64,000 nucleotides of DNA. It comes from Sinomicrobium weinanense. Its GTDB lineage: Bacteria > Bacteroidota > Bacteroidia > Flavobacteriales > Flavobacteriaceae. The notes under the pieces are model-generated. The model searched no databases, was not told the origin of the DNA, and saw only the letters and a program-made list of their open reading frames with translations. This document shows positions 1 through 9,078 of this stretch, one piece after another. Each line of letters starts with the position of its first letter. Position 1 is the stretch's first letter. The position numbers were made by a program, and so were the translations under genes. The stretch is from contig NZ_JAHKRR010000003.1 of assembly GCF_018863395.1 (NCBI RefSeq), positions 558,001 to 622,000 of the forward strand, read 5' to 3'.

Positions 1-7
1 CGCCATT

Positions 8-2209
8 ATGAAAAATCATTACATTTTTATTCTATTCTTCGCACATTATTGTATTTACGGACAATCCCAGGATTTCAATTTCAGCTTTGAAGACATTGAA
101 GGGGAAACACCCATGGGCTGGAAGCTCTTTGGAAATGAGAATTATGATGCCTTTGTAGATAGTACCATTTCGGAGCATGGTAAGAATGCGGCTGTTATAG
201 AATACCATGGAGATCATCCCGAATTTAAAGCGTGGGCCTATGATATTCCCGCAAAATACAAGGGTAAAAAAATAAAGCTCTCCGGTTATATAAAAACGGA
301 AAATGTCACAGACGGCTATGCAGGTCTATGGATGCGCATAGACCCCAGGGTTTCATTCGACAATATGCAAAACAGGGGGATCACGGGAACAACGGACTGG
401 AAAAAATACGAGATCACCCTTGATCTCAAGCCCGATGAAGCCCGGGAAATAGTCTTCGGGGGCCTTTTGGTGGGAAAAGGAAAAATGTGGATAGACGACC
501 TCCAAGTTTCCATAAATGGAAAACTGATCGAAAAAGCTCCTCTAAAAAAACTTTCCCCTGCAGAAAAGGATCGTGAATTTGATCAGGGTTCCCGCATAAA
601 ATTCCCGGAACTCAACGATAAAATGATCAGCAATCTCGATCTGCTCGGAAAGATATGGGGCTTTTTAAAATATTATCATCCAGAGATCGGTGCGAGAAAC
701 TACAACTGGGATTACGAATTGTTCCGGATACTGCCCGAATACCTACGTGCTTCCACCGATAAGGAAAGAGATGATACCCTATACGCCTGGATAGAAAAAT
801 ACGGTTCTGTCGAAATCTGCAACACCTGCCAGGCGACTTCAGAAGATGCATTTTTGAAACCGGACCTGGCCTGGATCGATCACAGCGGCTTGTCTCCAAG
901 ACTAAAAGACAAACTACATTACATACAACAAAACCGGCATCAGGGAAAGCACTACTACATAAGCAGTGCCCCCGGGTCAGGGAACCCGGAATTTAGGCAT
1001 GAAAATCTCTACTCCCAAATGTTTTACCCGGATGAAGGCTTCAGGTTACTGGCATTATACCGGTATTGGAATATGATCCAGTACTACTTCCCTTATAAAC
1101 ATTTGATAAGTAAAGACTGGAATAAGACCCTAAAGACATATATCCCAAAATTTATCCATGCCAAAAATGAACTGGAATATGAACTGGCCACCCTGCGAAT
1201 CATTGGGGACATACAAGACACTCATGCTAATTTATACGGTCAGAATAATGCCATTCGGGAGTGGAAGGGAGCGCTTCGTGCTCCGGTAGTGACCCGGTTC
1301 ATCGAAAACAAGCTGACAGTCATTGACTACTATAACCCTAAATTCAAAGACCGGACAGGATTGGAAAAAGGCGATGTAATTACCAAAATAAACGGCAAGC
1401 CCGTAACTACGCTGATTGAAGAAAAGCTACCTTATTACCCGGCTTCCAACTATACTTCACAATTACTCGGTATGTCCCGGGACCTTTTACGCTCAAATAA
1501 AAGCACCATACAGATAAATTATATAAGAGATCGGGAAGAACTGTCTAAAACCCTGAAACTATACCACAGCGATTCGCTTAATATAACATCCTGGTACAGA
1601 CGCGGTGAAGCAGATAAAAGTTATAAGTTTTTAGATGGAAATATAGGTTATATCACTTTGAAAAGCATTAAACAAAAAGACATTAAAAAGATAAAAAAAG
1701 AATTTATGAACGCCAGGGGGATTATTGTAGATATACGAAATTATCCGAAAACTTTTGTTCCGTTTACCCTGGGGTCTTTCTTTACCTCCCGTCTTTCTCC
1801 ATTTGTAAAGATCACCGCAGCTAATTACAACAACCCGGGAGAGTTTACCTTTACCAGAACCAATAAAATTCCACCTAAAAAGAAAACCTTTAAGGGAAAA
1901 GTAGTGGTCCTCGTCAATGAAAATTCCCTGAGCCAGTCAGAATACACAGCCATGGCATTCAGGGCAGGGGACAATGTTACTATCGTAGGGAGTACCACGG
2001 CCGGAGCTGATGGCAATGTATCTTCCATTAACCTGCCCGGCGGTTTACGATCTGCTATCTCCGGTATAGGCATATACTATCCGGACGGCACGGAGACTCA
2101 ACAGGCAGGTATTGTTCCGGATGTAGAGGTTTTACCTACCATTCAGGGAATAAAAGAAGGGAGGGACGAAGTCCTGGAAAAAGCAATTGAGATCATCAAT
2201 AACGATTGA
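8..2209 (+). CDS. Secreted S41-family (tail-specific-like) peptidase
   Basis: The 733-residue protein starts with a signal peptide (MKNHYIFILFFAHYCIYG). A jelly-roll-like region of about 150 residues follows, ending near MWIDDLQVSING. Around residues 450-490 lies a PDZ-like stretch (LEKGDVITKINGKPV). The C-terminal third is the S41 core, with the SLSQSE serine motif at residues 640-645 and the later GSTTAGADGN loop. S41 enzymes are serine proteases that cut unstructured or C-terminal peptides, and the signal peptide puts this one in the envelope or outside. The ATG lies only 7 bases from the window edge, so upstream context is unseen; the signal peptide supports this start. Family assignment is firm; the substrate is unknown. 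Confidence 0.85.
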   Translation: MKNHYIFILFFAHYCIYGQSQDFNFSFEDIEGETPMGWKLFGNENYDAFVDSTISEHGKNAAVIEYHGDHPEFKAWAYDIPAKYKGKKIKLSGYIKTENVTDGYAGLWMRIDPRVSFDNMQNRGITGTTDWKKYEITLDLKPDEAREIVFGGLLVGKGKMWIDDLQVSINGKLIEKAPLKKLSPAEKDREFDQGSRIKFPELNDKMISNLDLLGKIWGFLKYYHPEIGARNYNWDYELFRILPEYLRASTDKERDDTLYAWIEKYGSVEICNTCQATSEDAFLKPDLAWIDHSGLSPRLKDKLHYIQQNRHQGKHYYISSAPGSGNPEFRHENLYSQMFYPDEGFRLLALYRYWNMIQYYFPYKHLISKDWNKTLKTYIPKFIHAKNELEYELATLRIIGDIQDTHANLYGQNNAIREWKGALRAPVVTRFIENKLTVIDYYNPKFKDRTGLEKGDVITKINGKPVTTLIEEKLPYYPASNYTSQLLGMSRDLLRSNKSTIQINYIRDREELSKTLKLYHSDSLNITSWYRRGEADKSYKFLDGNIGYITLKSIKQKDIKKIKKEFMNARGIIVDIRNYPKTFVPFTLGSFFTSRLSPFVKITAANYNNPGEFTFTRTNKIPPKKKTFKGKVVVLVNENSLSQSEYTAMAFRAGDNVTIVGSTTAGADGNVSSINLPGGLRSAISGIGIYYPDGTETQQAGIVPDVEVLPTIQGIKEGRDEVLEKAIEIINND

Positions 2210-2331
2210 CCGGAAGCGGGAAAAGCATATAAAATTACCCGGTTTCCAGAGGGCGGAATAAAAGATAATTTGTATTTTGCAGTCAGTCAAATCATTACGA
2301 GATCATCACGGTTATTTCCTGAAACTAAATT

Positions 2332-3045
2332 ATGCTGCAAAAATTACCCATAGAAAATATCCTTTTCCTGGACATTGAGACTGTTCCCCTGAAGGAAGAT
2401 TTCGGCTTGCTGACGGAGGAACAACAGGAACTCTGGGCACAAAAAACAGCCTACCAGAGAAAAGACGAGTTCTCCCCGGAAGAATTTTACGACCGGGCAG
2501 GTATCTGGGCCGAGTTCGGAAAGATCATATGTATCTCTGTGGGCTACTTTACCAACAGGGGGAATGAACAACAATTCCGCACTACCTCTTTTTACGGGGA
2601 AGAGAAAAAGCTCCTTACCGAATTCAAGAACCTGCTGGAAGGGCATTTCAGCCAGCCGCATCATCTTTTATGTGCACACAACGGCAAGGAATTCGATTTT
2701 CCTTACATTGCCCGCCGCATGGTTATCCACGGCATACAGATCCCTTATAAATTAAACCTCTTCGGCAAAAAACCCTGGGAAGTGCCTCACTTAGACACTA
2801 TGGAACTGTGGAAGTTCGGGGATTACAAACACTATACTTCCCTGAAACTCCTCACCAACATCCTCGGCGTCCCTTCTCCCAAGGATGACATTGACGGCAG
2901 CCAGGTCAGGGATGTATTTTATGAAAACAAGGACATCGATAAGATCGTTACGTATTGTGAAAAGGATGTGGTGGCTACGGCACAGGTATTTCTGCGGTTC
3001 CGGGGAGAGGACATCCTTCCGGAAGATGCTGTCTTACACGTTTAA
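2332..3045 (+). CDS. Predicted 3'-5' exonuclease, PolB exonuclease-like
   Basis: This 237-residue protein carries the three DEDD exonuclease motifs in order: FLDIETVP near the N-terminus (ExoI, D and E), AHNGKEFDFPYI in the middle (ExoII) and YCEKDVVAT near the end (ExoIII). That layout matches the stand-alone proteins related to the proofreading domain of family B DNA polymerases, which remove nucleotides from single-stranded 3' ends using two metal ions. No polymerase domain is present. The gene is monocistronic, and its 3' end overlaps the convergent downstream gene by 12 bases. The cellular role is not known; a repair function is inference. Confidence 0.85.
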   Translation: MLQKLPIENILFLDIETVPLKEDFGLLTEEQQELWAQKTAYQRKDEFSPEEFYDRAGIWAEFGKIICISVGYFTNRGNEQQFRTTSFYGEEKKLLTEFKNLLEGHFSQPHHLLCAHNGKEFDFPYIARRMVIHGIQIPYKLNLFGKKPWEVPHLDTMELWKFGDYKHYTSLKLLTNILGVPSPKDDIDGSQVRDVFYENKDIDKIVTYCEKDVVATAQVFLRFRGEDILPEDAVLHV

Positions 3046-3999
3046 TTTTAACTGTATGTACACCGGAAAGTGATCGCTATACCCACCAAAGTACCTCCGC
3101 CCTGCATAGGTGCGAAAAGGGGTTCCCTTAAACCTGCCGCTCCATTCCTTTAAAAAGCGCTTGTCAAAAACATCGGCATGGGCAAAGCTGTGAGTACCCT
3201 TTTTTTCTTCAAAAAAGTCGCGGGAAAACAATATCTGGTCAAACAGGTTCCATTTAAAATTGTAGTTGGCACTCCCCCTGTCGTGAGTATGTAATTTTTC
3301 CATAGGGTTGTACAGGTCCGGAGACAACAGGTGTTCTTTGATACTTTTGGAAAACGGATTATCGTTAAAATCTCCCATGATGATAAATGTGGGCGCTTCT
3401 TCTTCCTGCCTTACCCTATCCATGATCTCATGTACCAATCCGGCCGCTGCAATACGTTTATATGCCGTGTCTTCTTCCCCGTCCCTCCGGGAAGGCCAGT
3501 GGTTGACCAGCAGGTGAATGCGCTGATCGTTAAGCAGTCCGGTAACGTGGAGTATATCGCGGGTATAATCGCGCTGGCCGTTTGTATTATCAATCAGCAG
3601 CGGTACGGCTTCGGAAGAGACCACCTTAAAATGGCGGGGCTGGTAGATCAGGGCGGTATCTATCCCTCTTTCATCGGGAGAGTCGTAATGCACCAGGTCG
3701 TATCCCTTGTTTTTCAGGTGACGCGACTCCAGCAGTGCTTCCACAACCTGCTTGTTCTCCACTTCGGCAAGACCTATCAGTACGGGTGCTCTCTGACTCG
3801 TTTTGTAGCCAATACCGGATATTGCTTTTCCCAGTTTGTACAACTTTTTCCGGTATCTTTTTTTGGTCCAGTGCAAAGCGCCTTCCGGTGTAAAATCGTC
3901 ATCCAGGGTATCCGGATCGTTGCGGAGGTCGAACAGGTTTTCGATATTGTAAAAGCCAACGGTATAAAGGTTGGTAGCAGATTTTTTCTTAAAAAACAT
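3034..3999 (-). CDS. Endonuclease/exonuclease/phosphatase (EEP) family protein
   Basis: The 321-residue protein has the EEP-fold signatures: VGFYNIENLFD (Asn motif), LIGLAEVENKQVVEAL (metal-binding Glu), LVNHWPSRRDG, IIMGDFNDNP and SDHFPVYIQL (catalytic Asp-His at the C-terminus). EEP enzymes cleave phosphodiester bonds in nucleic acids, lipids or inositol phosphates; the sequence does not say which. No clear signal peptide is visible after MFFKKKSATN. Its stop codon overlaps the end of the convergent exonuclease gene. The start at 3999 is the only in-frame ATG close to the conserved first beta strand. Confidence 0.85.
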   Translation of the reverse strand: MFFKKKSATNLYTVGFYNIENLFDLRNDPDTLDDDFTPEGALHWTKKRYRKKLYKLGKAISGIGYKTSQRAPVLIGLAEVENKQVVEALLESRHLKNKGYDLVHYDSPDERGIDTALIYQPRHFKVVSSEAVPLLIDNTNGQRDYTRDILHVTGLLNDQRIHLLVNHWPSRRDGEEDTAYKRIAAAGLVHEIMDRVRQEEEAPTFIIMGDFNDNPFSKSIKEHLLSPDLYNPMEKLHTHDRGSANYNFKWNLFDQILFSRDFFEEKKGTHSFAHADVFDKRFLKEWSGRFKGTPFRTYAGRRYFGGYSDHFPVYIQLKLNV

Positions 4000-4090
4000 A
4001 AGGTACGGATATGTTCATAAGGAGTAAAAGTAACAATAATAAGCCAGGAATTTAAAACGAATGATTTACAACGCCTTTTTATTTACAAAA

Positions 4091-4117
4091 ACACCCGGCC
4101 GGGTAATGGCCAGGTGT
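4091..4117 (-). terminator. Rho-independent terminator of the DinB/DUF1330 pair
   Basis: A GC-rich hairpin (ACACCCGGCC / GGCCAGGTGT, one mismatch) lies 25 bases beyond the DUF1330 stop codon. Read on the minus strand it is followed by TTTTGTAAAT. Confidence 0.6.
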
Positions 4118-4141
4118 CTATACTGTGCTGCCATTTAATCA

Positions 4142-4426
4142 TTAGCCTACCGCTAAAATAAATTGACCATTTCGGGTAGTTTTTATCCGGATCTTCTTTA
4201 TCTGCCGGTATTCTTCCGAATGATAGCAGGCCAAAGCCTGTTCCCTAGAAGGAAAGACCACAATGGCATTTACATCTTTGGCCTCTCCTTCAATTGGTGT
4301 TGCATTTAAATCAGACACCAGAACTTCTGCTCCATATTTTGGAAGCAGGTTTACTACGGCTTCCACATATTCGGGATATCCTTCACCATCCAAAATATCG
4401 TAACTAATAATATAGTATGCTTTCAT
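4142..4426 (-). CDS. DUF1330-family small protein
   Basis: This 94-residue protein has the DUF1330 pattern: an opening strand MKAYYIISYDI, the central KYGAEVLVSD, a conserved VVFPSREQALACYHSEEYRQI helix and a terminal strand. The family has a ferredoxin-like dimeric alpha/beta-barrel fold resembling antibiotic monooxygenases and EthD; its biochemical role is unsettled. The start lies 15 bases after the stop of the upstream DinB-family gene, so the two are probably co-transcribed. A hairpin terminator follows. Confidence 0.8.
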   Translation of the reverse strand: MKAYYIISYDILDGEGYPEYVEAVVNLLPKYGAEVLVSDLNATPIEGEAKDVNAIVVFPSREQALACYHSEEYRQIKKIRIKTTRNGQFILAVG

Positions 4427-4441
4427 ATATAAAATACCGGA

Positions 4442-4849
4442 TTAGAAAGTGTATTCGGGAGGCACAATATTTTGGCATCTCAAAAAAATGACTGCCTGCC
4501 CCCTGTGATGTGTAATGTGGTCAATCGTAGCAAAAAATCCATGGACACTATCATCATTAAGCGAAACGCTTTTTATGGATTCTTCCACATAGGTATACGC
4601 CTCTTTGAGATAGTTCATAAGGTCTGCCTTGTTTCTTTTGTCTTCCGGCTGGTCCCATTCGGTCGGCCTGGACAGGATAAAATTGTCTGTCCACCAGTAC
4701 ATGCCGTAGCCTATATGGGCAAGTAGTTCGGCAAAATTCCACCCTGCACCTTCGGGTTTAAAGGAATACCCGCTATCGGGCATTGTCCCGGCTACCTTTA
4801 AGGTGTATTTTCCGGAAGTTTCCAGTGTTTTTAAAATTTGTTCTTTCAT
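4442..4849 (-). CDS. DinB-family (four-helix, metal-binding) protein
   Basis: The 135-residue protein shows the DinB/YfiT architecture: an opening helix ILKTLETSGKYT, the segment WNFAELLAHIGYGMYWWTDNF with the first metal His, and the C-terminal helix TIDHITHHRGQAVIFLR with two more. DinB-like proteins use a three-His metal site, often for thiol transfer or hydrolysis; the substrate here is unknown. It is the first gene of a two-gene unit with the DUF1330 gene. A TAGTTTTG -7 element sits 23 bases upstream. Confidence 0.8.
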   Translation of the reverse strand: MKEQILKTLETSGKYTLKVAGTMPDSGYSFKPEGAGWNFAELLAHIGYGMYWWTDNFILSRPTEWDQPEDKRNKADLMNYLKEAYTYVEESIKSVSLNDDSVHGFFATIDHITHHRGQAVIFLRCQNIVPPEYTF

Positions 4850-4871
4850 GATGTGTTTTTTTAGTATTGAA

Positions 4872-4879
4872 CAAAACTA
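4872..4879 (-). promoter_or_regulatory. -7 promoter element of the DinB gene
   Basis: On the minus strand the sequence reads TAGTTTTG, matching the Bacteroidota TAnnTTTG element, 23 bases from the start codon. No TTG -33 box is evident at the usual distance. Confidence 0.45.
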
Positions 4880-4934
4880 GGCCACCTTAAAAGAGAAGGC
4901 TTTAGGATTCTTGCTCTTTTATTTTCCGTGTTTT

Positions 4935-5777
4935 TTAAACGTACTGTTCGCGGAATCTGCCCGGGGAAAGGCTGTATCTGGCCGTAAAAGAAGCCGTAAA
5001 ATGTTCAACGCTGTTAAAACCAGATACGTAGGCCACATCTGCAATGGGGCTGGCTGATGTTTTTAACAGCATTTCTGCATTTTTAAGCCTTACGGAAAGC
5101 AGGAACTGATACGGTGAACAGGAAGTAAAGGTTTTAAATATCCTGCTGAAATGAAAGGGACTTATACAACATTCGTCCGCAATATCAATTAAAGAAATAT
5201 CATTGTCAAATTCTTCTATAATAAATGCTTTGGCCTGTTCGATAGTAATTAAATGGTTCTTTTTTAACCTCGCACTGATCTTTTTTTCATTTCGGGGTTC
5301 TGCAATGGCTCCCAATGTCTTTTCTATGATATCGAGCACTATACCGTCGAGCTGCAGTTTGCCATAGTTCCTGGAAAATAAAAGGCGCATAAGCTGAAAA
5401 TGAAGAAATTCGGTTTCGGGGGTTGTACTTATTTGTAATGAATGCAAGTCGTTATCTGCAAAAAAGGCATGGCTGTAATGTTTCTTGATACTTTTATAGA
5501 AATCTGCTTTAAATTCAATGATCGTACATTCGTCAGGGATATGATGTATGTGGGCTACCGTATGTTCATATCCTGGTTTTGTCAATAAAATACATCCTGT
5601 ATGGGAATCATAACTGTGCCGGAAAACATTAAAAAGAAAATTTCCCTTTCTGACAAAACTTATTGAAAAGGCATCGGTATACTCAGGCTTTGAAGTTTTA
5701 CAGTCAGTACACCTGCATTTAAAATCCAATACCTGGTAGAAATCCGAGCTAAACAGCGTAAAAACATCCGCTTCCAT
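4935..5777 (-). CDS. AraC-family transcriptional regulator
   Basis: The 280-residue protein has an N-terminal cupin-like sensing region (residues 1-150, with a cysteine-rich CRCTDCKTS patch near 22-30) and a C-terminal AraC DNA-binding domain. The latter holds two helix-turn-helix motifs: ISLIDIADECCISPFHFSRIF and SPIADVAYVSGFNSVEHF. AraC proteins of this layout usually activate a nearby operon on binding a small effector. Neither neighbour is an obvious target: DinB/DUF1330 lie downstream on the same strand and hflX diverges. The effector is unknown. Confidence 0.88.
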   Translation of the reverse strand: MEADVFTLFSSDFYQVLDFKCRCTDCKTSKPEYTDAFSISFVRKGNFLFNVFRHSYDSHTGCILLTKPGYEHTVAHIHHIPDECTIIEFKADFYKSIKKHYSHAFFADNDLHSLQISTTPETEFLHFQLMRLLFSRNYGKLQLDGIVLDIIEKTLGAIAEPRNEKKISARLKKNHLITIEQAKAFIIEEFDNDISLIDIADECCISPFHFSRIFKTFTSCSPYQFLLSVRLKNAEMLLKTSASPIADVAYVSGFNSVEHFTASFTARYSLSPGRFREQYV

Positions 5778-6179
5778 AATTTTTATACAAAATAATAAGA
5801 TGCTTAAGACAACTGTATGTCAGGAGTATTCTTAAAATCGTATCCTATTGATTAAAAGCAATCTAAATATAAAAAAGTTTTCCCAAACTAAGCAGGCAGG
5901 AAATGACTCCGTTATTTACTTTATAAAACGGAATATTGCAGTTCACCGCTAATGGGAAACCACCTTCCGCTTTGAACACAAACCATAAAACCGACCAGAC
6001 ATTAATCAATTTCCGGAATTATAAATGAAATCAACAAGCCCCTGGAAAAGGCGGAATTGTGTACCTTTGTAATACATTAATCCCCACATATACATTTTGT
6101 TACTTTCGGTTTGTGGTCACGGGGAATATTCATCAGGAAAGTTACACCATAACAATGGTTTATTGTAGATTATAATTTT
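5778..6179. other. Intergenic region between the AraC gene and hflX
   Basis: This 402-base AT-rich stretch separates two divergent genes. It holds a TACCTTTG element at 6062-6069 on the plus strand and a TATAAT-like run just before the hflX ATG. I see no gene or RNA in it; short antisense reading frames entering hflX are shadows. Confidence 0.4.
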
Positions 6180-7391
6180 ATGCTTGAAAAAAAGACACTG
6201 GATTATGAAAAAGTAGTGCTCATTGGTGTAATAAACCAGGAGCAGGATGAGAAGAAGTCTAACGAATACCTGGATGAGCTGGAATTTCTTTCTTATACAG
6301 CGGGAGGAGAAGTGATGAAGCGTTTTACGCAAAAGATAGACACTCCTAACCCGAAGACCTTTATCGGCCGGGGAAAGATGGACGAAGTTGCAGCCTATGT
6401 AAAAGAACACGAAATAGGCACGGTAGTCTTTGACGACGAGCTTTCGCCCGCCCAGCAAAAGAATATCGAGAAAATACTTCGCTGCAAGATCCTGGATCGG
6501 ACGAGTCTTATCCTGGATATTTTTGCCCAACGGGCCCAGACGTCCTATGCCCGTACGCAAGTGGAACTGGCACAATACGAATACCTGTTGCCCCGCCTGG
6601 CCGGATTGTGGACGCACCTGGAAAGGCAGCGTGGTGGTATCGGTATGAGGGGCCCCGGGGAGACTGAGATCGAGACTGACCGCCGTATTGTCCGCGACCG
6701 CATTGCCCTGCTGAAAAAGAAGCTGGAAACCATAGACAAGCAAATGGCCACCCAGCGCGGAAACCGTGGCGCACTGGTCAGGGTTGCACTGGTGGGCTAT
6801 ACCAATGTGGGGAAATCAACGTTGATGAATGTGATCAGTAAAAGCGATGTATTTGCCGAAAACAAGCTCTTTGCAACGCTGGACACCACGGTGCGGAAGG
6901 TCGTTATCGGCAACCTCCCGTTCCTCCTGAGCGATACGGTTGGTTTTATACGAAAATTGCCCACTCAACTGGTGGAATCGTTCAAGAGTACGCTGGACGA
7001 GGTAAGGGAAGCCGATCTGCTGCTTCACGTGGTGGATATTTCACATCCCAATTTTGAGGAACATATTGCTTCCGTAAAAAAAATACTCTCGGAAATAGAT
7101 ACGGCCGACAAGCCGACACTGATGATATTTAACAAGATCGATCAATATACTTATGAGACCATAGCCCCGGATGACCTGGCCACCGAAAGGTCGGAAAAAC
7201 ACTTTACTATTGACGATTGGAAACACACCTGGATGAACCGGATGAACGGGCAGGCCTTGTTTATCTCTGCCCTGAACAGGGAAAACCTCTCGGAGTTCCG
7301 CAAAAAGGTCTACGAAGAGGTGCGAAAGATCCATGTGACCCGCTTTCCCTACAACAATTTCCTGTACCCGGAATATGTAGATGAATTATAG
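6180..7391 (+). CDS. hflX: GTPase HflX
   Basis: HflX is a ribosome-associated GTPase that splits stalled 70S ribosomes, especially after heat stress. The 403-residue protein has the N-terminal HflX domain (VLIGVI...ELEFLSYTAGGE, GRGKMDEV), the glycine-rich linker RQRGGIGMRGPGETEIETDRR, and a G domain with G1 GYTNVGKST, G3 DTVGFIRKLP and G4 NKID. Length is normal. The start fits the family N-terminus (MLEKK...YEK). It is monocistronic and ends in a long hairpin terminator facing a convergent gene. Confidence 0.95.
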   Translation: MLEKKTLDYEKVVLIGVINQEQDEKKSNEYLDELEFLSYTAGGEVMKRFTQKIDTPNPKTFIGRGKMDEVAAYVKEHEIGTVVFDDELSPAQQKNIEKILRCKILDRTSLILDIFAQRAQTSYARTQVELAQYEYLLPRLAGLWTHLERQRGGIGMRGPGETEIETDRRIVRDRIALLKKKLETIDKQMATQRGNRGALVRVALVGYTNVGKSTLMNVISKSDVFAENKLFATLDTTVRKVVIGNLPFLLSDTVGFIRKLPTQLVESFKSTLDEVREADLLLHVVDISHPNFEEHIASVKKILSEIDTADKPTLMIFNKIDQYTYETIAPDDLATERSEKHFTIDDWKHTWMNRMNGQALFISALNRENLSEFRKKVYEEVRKIHVTRFPYNNFLYPEYVDEL

Positions 7392-7393
7392 TC

Positions 7394-7457
7394 CAGTTGC
7401 CGGTTGCGGGTTGGCCGGTTGCCAGTTTTGAAACCGGCAACTGGCAACCGACAACTG
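7394..7457 (+). terminator. Terminator of hflX built from a GTTGCCGG-type repeat
   Basis: A long imperfect hairpin with outer arms CAGTTG/CAACTG and inner CCGGTT/AACCGG begins 2 bases after the hflX stop and is followed by seven T residues. The convergent gene ends at 7467. The arm sequence recurs near 54500 (see findings). Confidence 0.65.
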
Positions 7458-7466
7458 TTTTTTCTC

Positions 7467-8387
7467 TTAAAATCCGAAATTCACTCCAAGGCCGAATACC
7501 TCCCTGATCTGGAATCCCTGGTAGGCATTGTCGTCATATATGGTCTGGAAGGTAAGATTGGTAGAAAGGTAGTCGTTGATCTTCATCACAAGATTCAGCG
7601 TATAGTCCAGGTCTACATTCTGCGGGTCTTCCAGGTAGTTGGAATACAGGCTCAGGATATTCTCAGCCGATACATTCTCCATGATGTTGAATTTGTAATA
7701 CCCTGCGGCGTAGAAACCGAGTTCATAACGGAAGCTCTCCCCGGGATCAATTCCGAAGGTCTCTATGTCATCACTTGAAACAAAGGTTTCGGTATCCTTG
7801 TCATAGGTAAAGACTTCGCCGGTGAGGAATGTCATTTTAGACGTAACCGGTGCGAGGTTGAACTTCAGGTTATCGTTCTTTTTCCACAACATACCTGGGC
7901 CGAAGGTCACATATGCCGGTTTAAAGAATCCCGAAGTGGCAAAATCTTCGTTCATATCATTTGCGTAGTCATATCCGTCCGTAAACTGTGTCCGGAAATT
8001 GGCAAAGAAAGAGTAGCTCCAGTAGCCTGTGGCTTTTTTACCTACGAGAGAGTTAAATTCCAGCCTGTCGTCCGTTTTCCTGGTATTTTCGTCCTTGATC
8101 TTGGTAAGGCCGTAACTGGCAATGATCTTGTTGTCCCAGGTCCAGTCTCCTTTGGTATAATTAAAATCGTAATTCAAACTCAGGTTTCCTGCAACGTTGT
8201 TCTCTCCCCCGGCAAGCCAGTTAGAAAATGCCGACTGGTTCAATAAAAAGGTAACGGTTCCGCCACGGACCCAGCCTTCCTGTCTTGTAGTGTCCTGTGC
8301 CTTGTTAAATGAATCTTCATCCATTACCTGGGCATTCACTGCCACTGCACAAAGCGCAAAGGCCAGTGCGAATACAATTTTTCTCAT
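7467..8387 (-). CDS. DUF3078-family secreted/outer-membrane protein
   Basis: The protein (about 306 residues) begins with a signal peptide MRKIVFALAFALCAVAVNA. The rest has alternating hydrophobic/aromatic strands (WTWDNKIIASYGLTKIKD, GYWSYSFFANFRTQF, YYKFNIMENVSAENILSLYSNYLED) and ends in aromatic GLGVNFGF, as in outer-membrane beta-barrels. This fits DUF3078, a Bacteroidota family of unknown function. I place the start at 8387: a reading frame extends to a TTG at 8417, but that triplet lies inside a TACGTTTG promoter element. It is the last gene of a minus-strand group with DUF2480, DUF59 and sufE genes, and also has its own promoter. Confidence 0.75.
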   Translation of the reverse strand: MRKIVFALAFALCAVAVNAQVMDEDSFNKAQDTTRQEGWVRGGTVTFLLNQSAFSNWLAGGENNVAGNLSLNYDFNYTKGDWTWDNKIIASYGLTKIKDENTRKTDDRLEFNSLVGKKATGYWSYSFFANFRTQFTDGYDYANDMNEDFATSGFFKPAYVTFGPGMLWKKNDNLKFNLAPVTSKMTFLTGEVFTYDKDTETFVSSDDIETFGIDPGESFRYELGFYAAGYYKFNIMENVSAENILSLYSNYLEDPQNVDLDYTLNLVMKINDYLSTNLTFQTIYDDNAYQGFQIREVFGLGVNFGF

Positions 8388-8414
8388 CTCCTTATTTTTA
8401 ATTTTTAAAGCCCG

Positions 8415-8446
8415 CAAACGTAATTCGGACGCTTTGTTCTGACAAA
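8415..8446 (-). promoter_or_regulatory. Bacteroidota-type promoter of the DUF3078 gene
   Basis: On the minus strand TTTG (8443-8446) is followed after 20 bases by TACGTTTG (8415-8422), an exact fit to TTTG-N19-21-TAnnTTTG. The predicted transcription start falls upstream of the ATG at 8387. Confidence 0.7.
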
Positions 8447-8490
8447 AATAAGAAGTTTTTTAACACAAAACAGGGATAAAGTGTATGATT

Positions 8491-8994
8491 TTATCGTTTA
8501 AATAACGGAACGGAAGAGCATGCCTCTCCATACATCACGCTTTTCGCCACTTTTTGAAGGTGTTCTACCAGCATGATATATGCGTTTCGGGGCACGGGTT
8601 TATCGGCACAGCCTTTTACAATGACGGGGAGGTCTTTAAAAGATGAGAAGTCTACTTTCAGCAGGGCATCCCGGTAAACAGCGGTTTCGAGACTTTCCAT
8701 ATCGCCTGCCACCACTTTTTTGCTCACGGGTGTTAAATAGGTGGTTACCAGCATAAATGCCCAGGCGGGAATAATAGCATCGGAAGAGCAGGTGAGTGCC
8801 ACATAAGCATCCTGGTAGCGGCTCCAGTCATGGTTCTTCAGGGACTGCCGGAAATCCTTTTCCCTGAGGATGAAGCCTTCGTACAGCCATTCTTTTATAT
8901 CCAGTAAAATCCTTTTCCCTTCGGGATAGTAGTCCCCGGGATCTATGGTTACCAGTTTGCTTTGCGCTATACGATTTACGATCTCTTCGGCCAT
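8491..8994 (-). CDS. DUF2480-family protein
   Basis: The protein from 8994 is 167 residues (MAEEIVNRIAQSKLVTIDPGDYYPEG...). It matches DUF2480, a conserved Bacteroidota family usually found beside sufE and the DUF59 gene, as here. Conserved features include DIKEWLYEGFILREKDFR, LTCSSDAIIPAWAFM and a C-terminal CADKPVPRNAYIMLVEHL, with three cysteines that could bind metal or a cluster. The family has no experimentally settled function known to me; a link to Fe-S assembly is inferred from the neighbours only. A longer frame to 9060 adds a low-complexity PGPGRKPRSTKNSK leader that is probably not translated. Confidence 0.75.
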   Translation of the reverse strand: MAEEIVNRIAQSKLVTIDPGDYYPEGKRILLDIKEWLYEGFILREKDFRQSLKNHDWSRYQDAYVALTCSSDAIIPAWAFMLVTTYLTPVSKKVVAGDMESLETAVYRDALLKVDFSSFKDLPVIVKGCADKPVPRNAYIMLVEHLQKVAKSVMYGEACSSVPLFKR

Positions 8995-9078
8995 TTTACT
9001 TGGGAGTTTGGGAGTCTTGGAGTTTTTGGTTGATCTCGGTTTTCTGCCCGGGCCGGGCATAAGGTCCGGCTCACGTTT

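Noticed and set aside
8388-8417. TTG start extending the DUF3078 protein by 10 residues
   Set aside because: The TTG lies inside the TACGTTTG promoter element, and the signal peptide begins at the ATG at 8387.
8995-9060. N-terminal extension of the DUF2480 protein (PGPGRKPRSTKNSK...)
   Set aside because: It is low-complexity sequence without family similarity; MAEEIVNRI at 8994 is the natural start.
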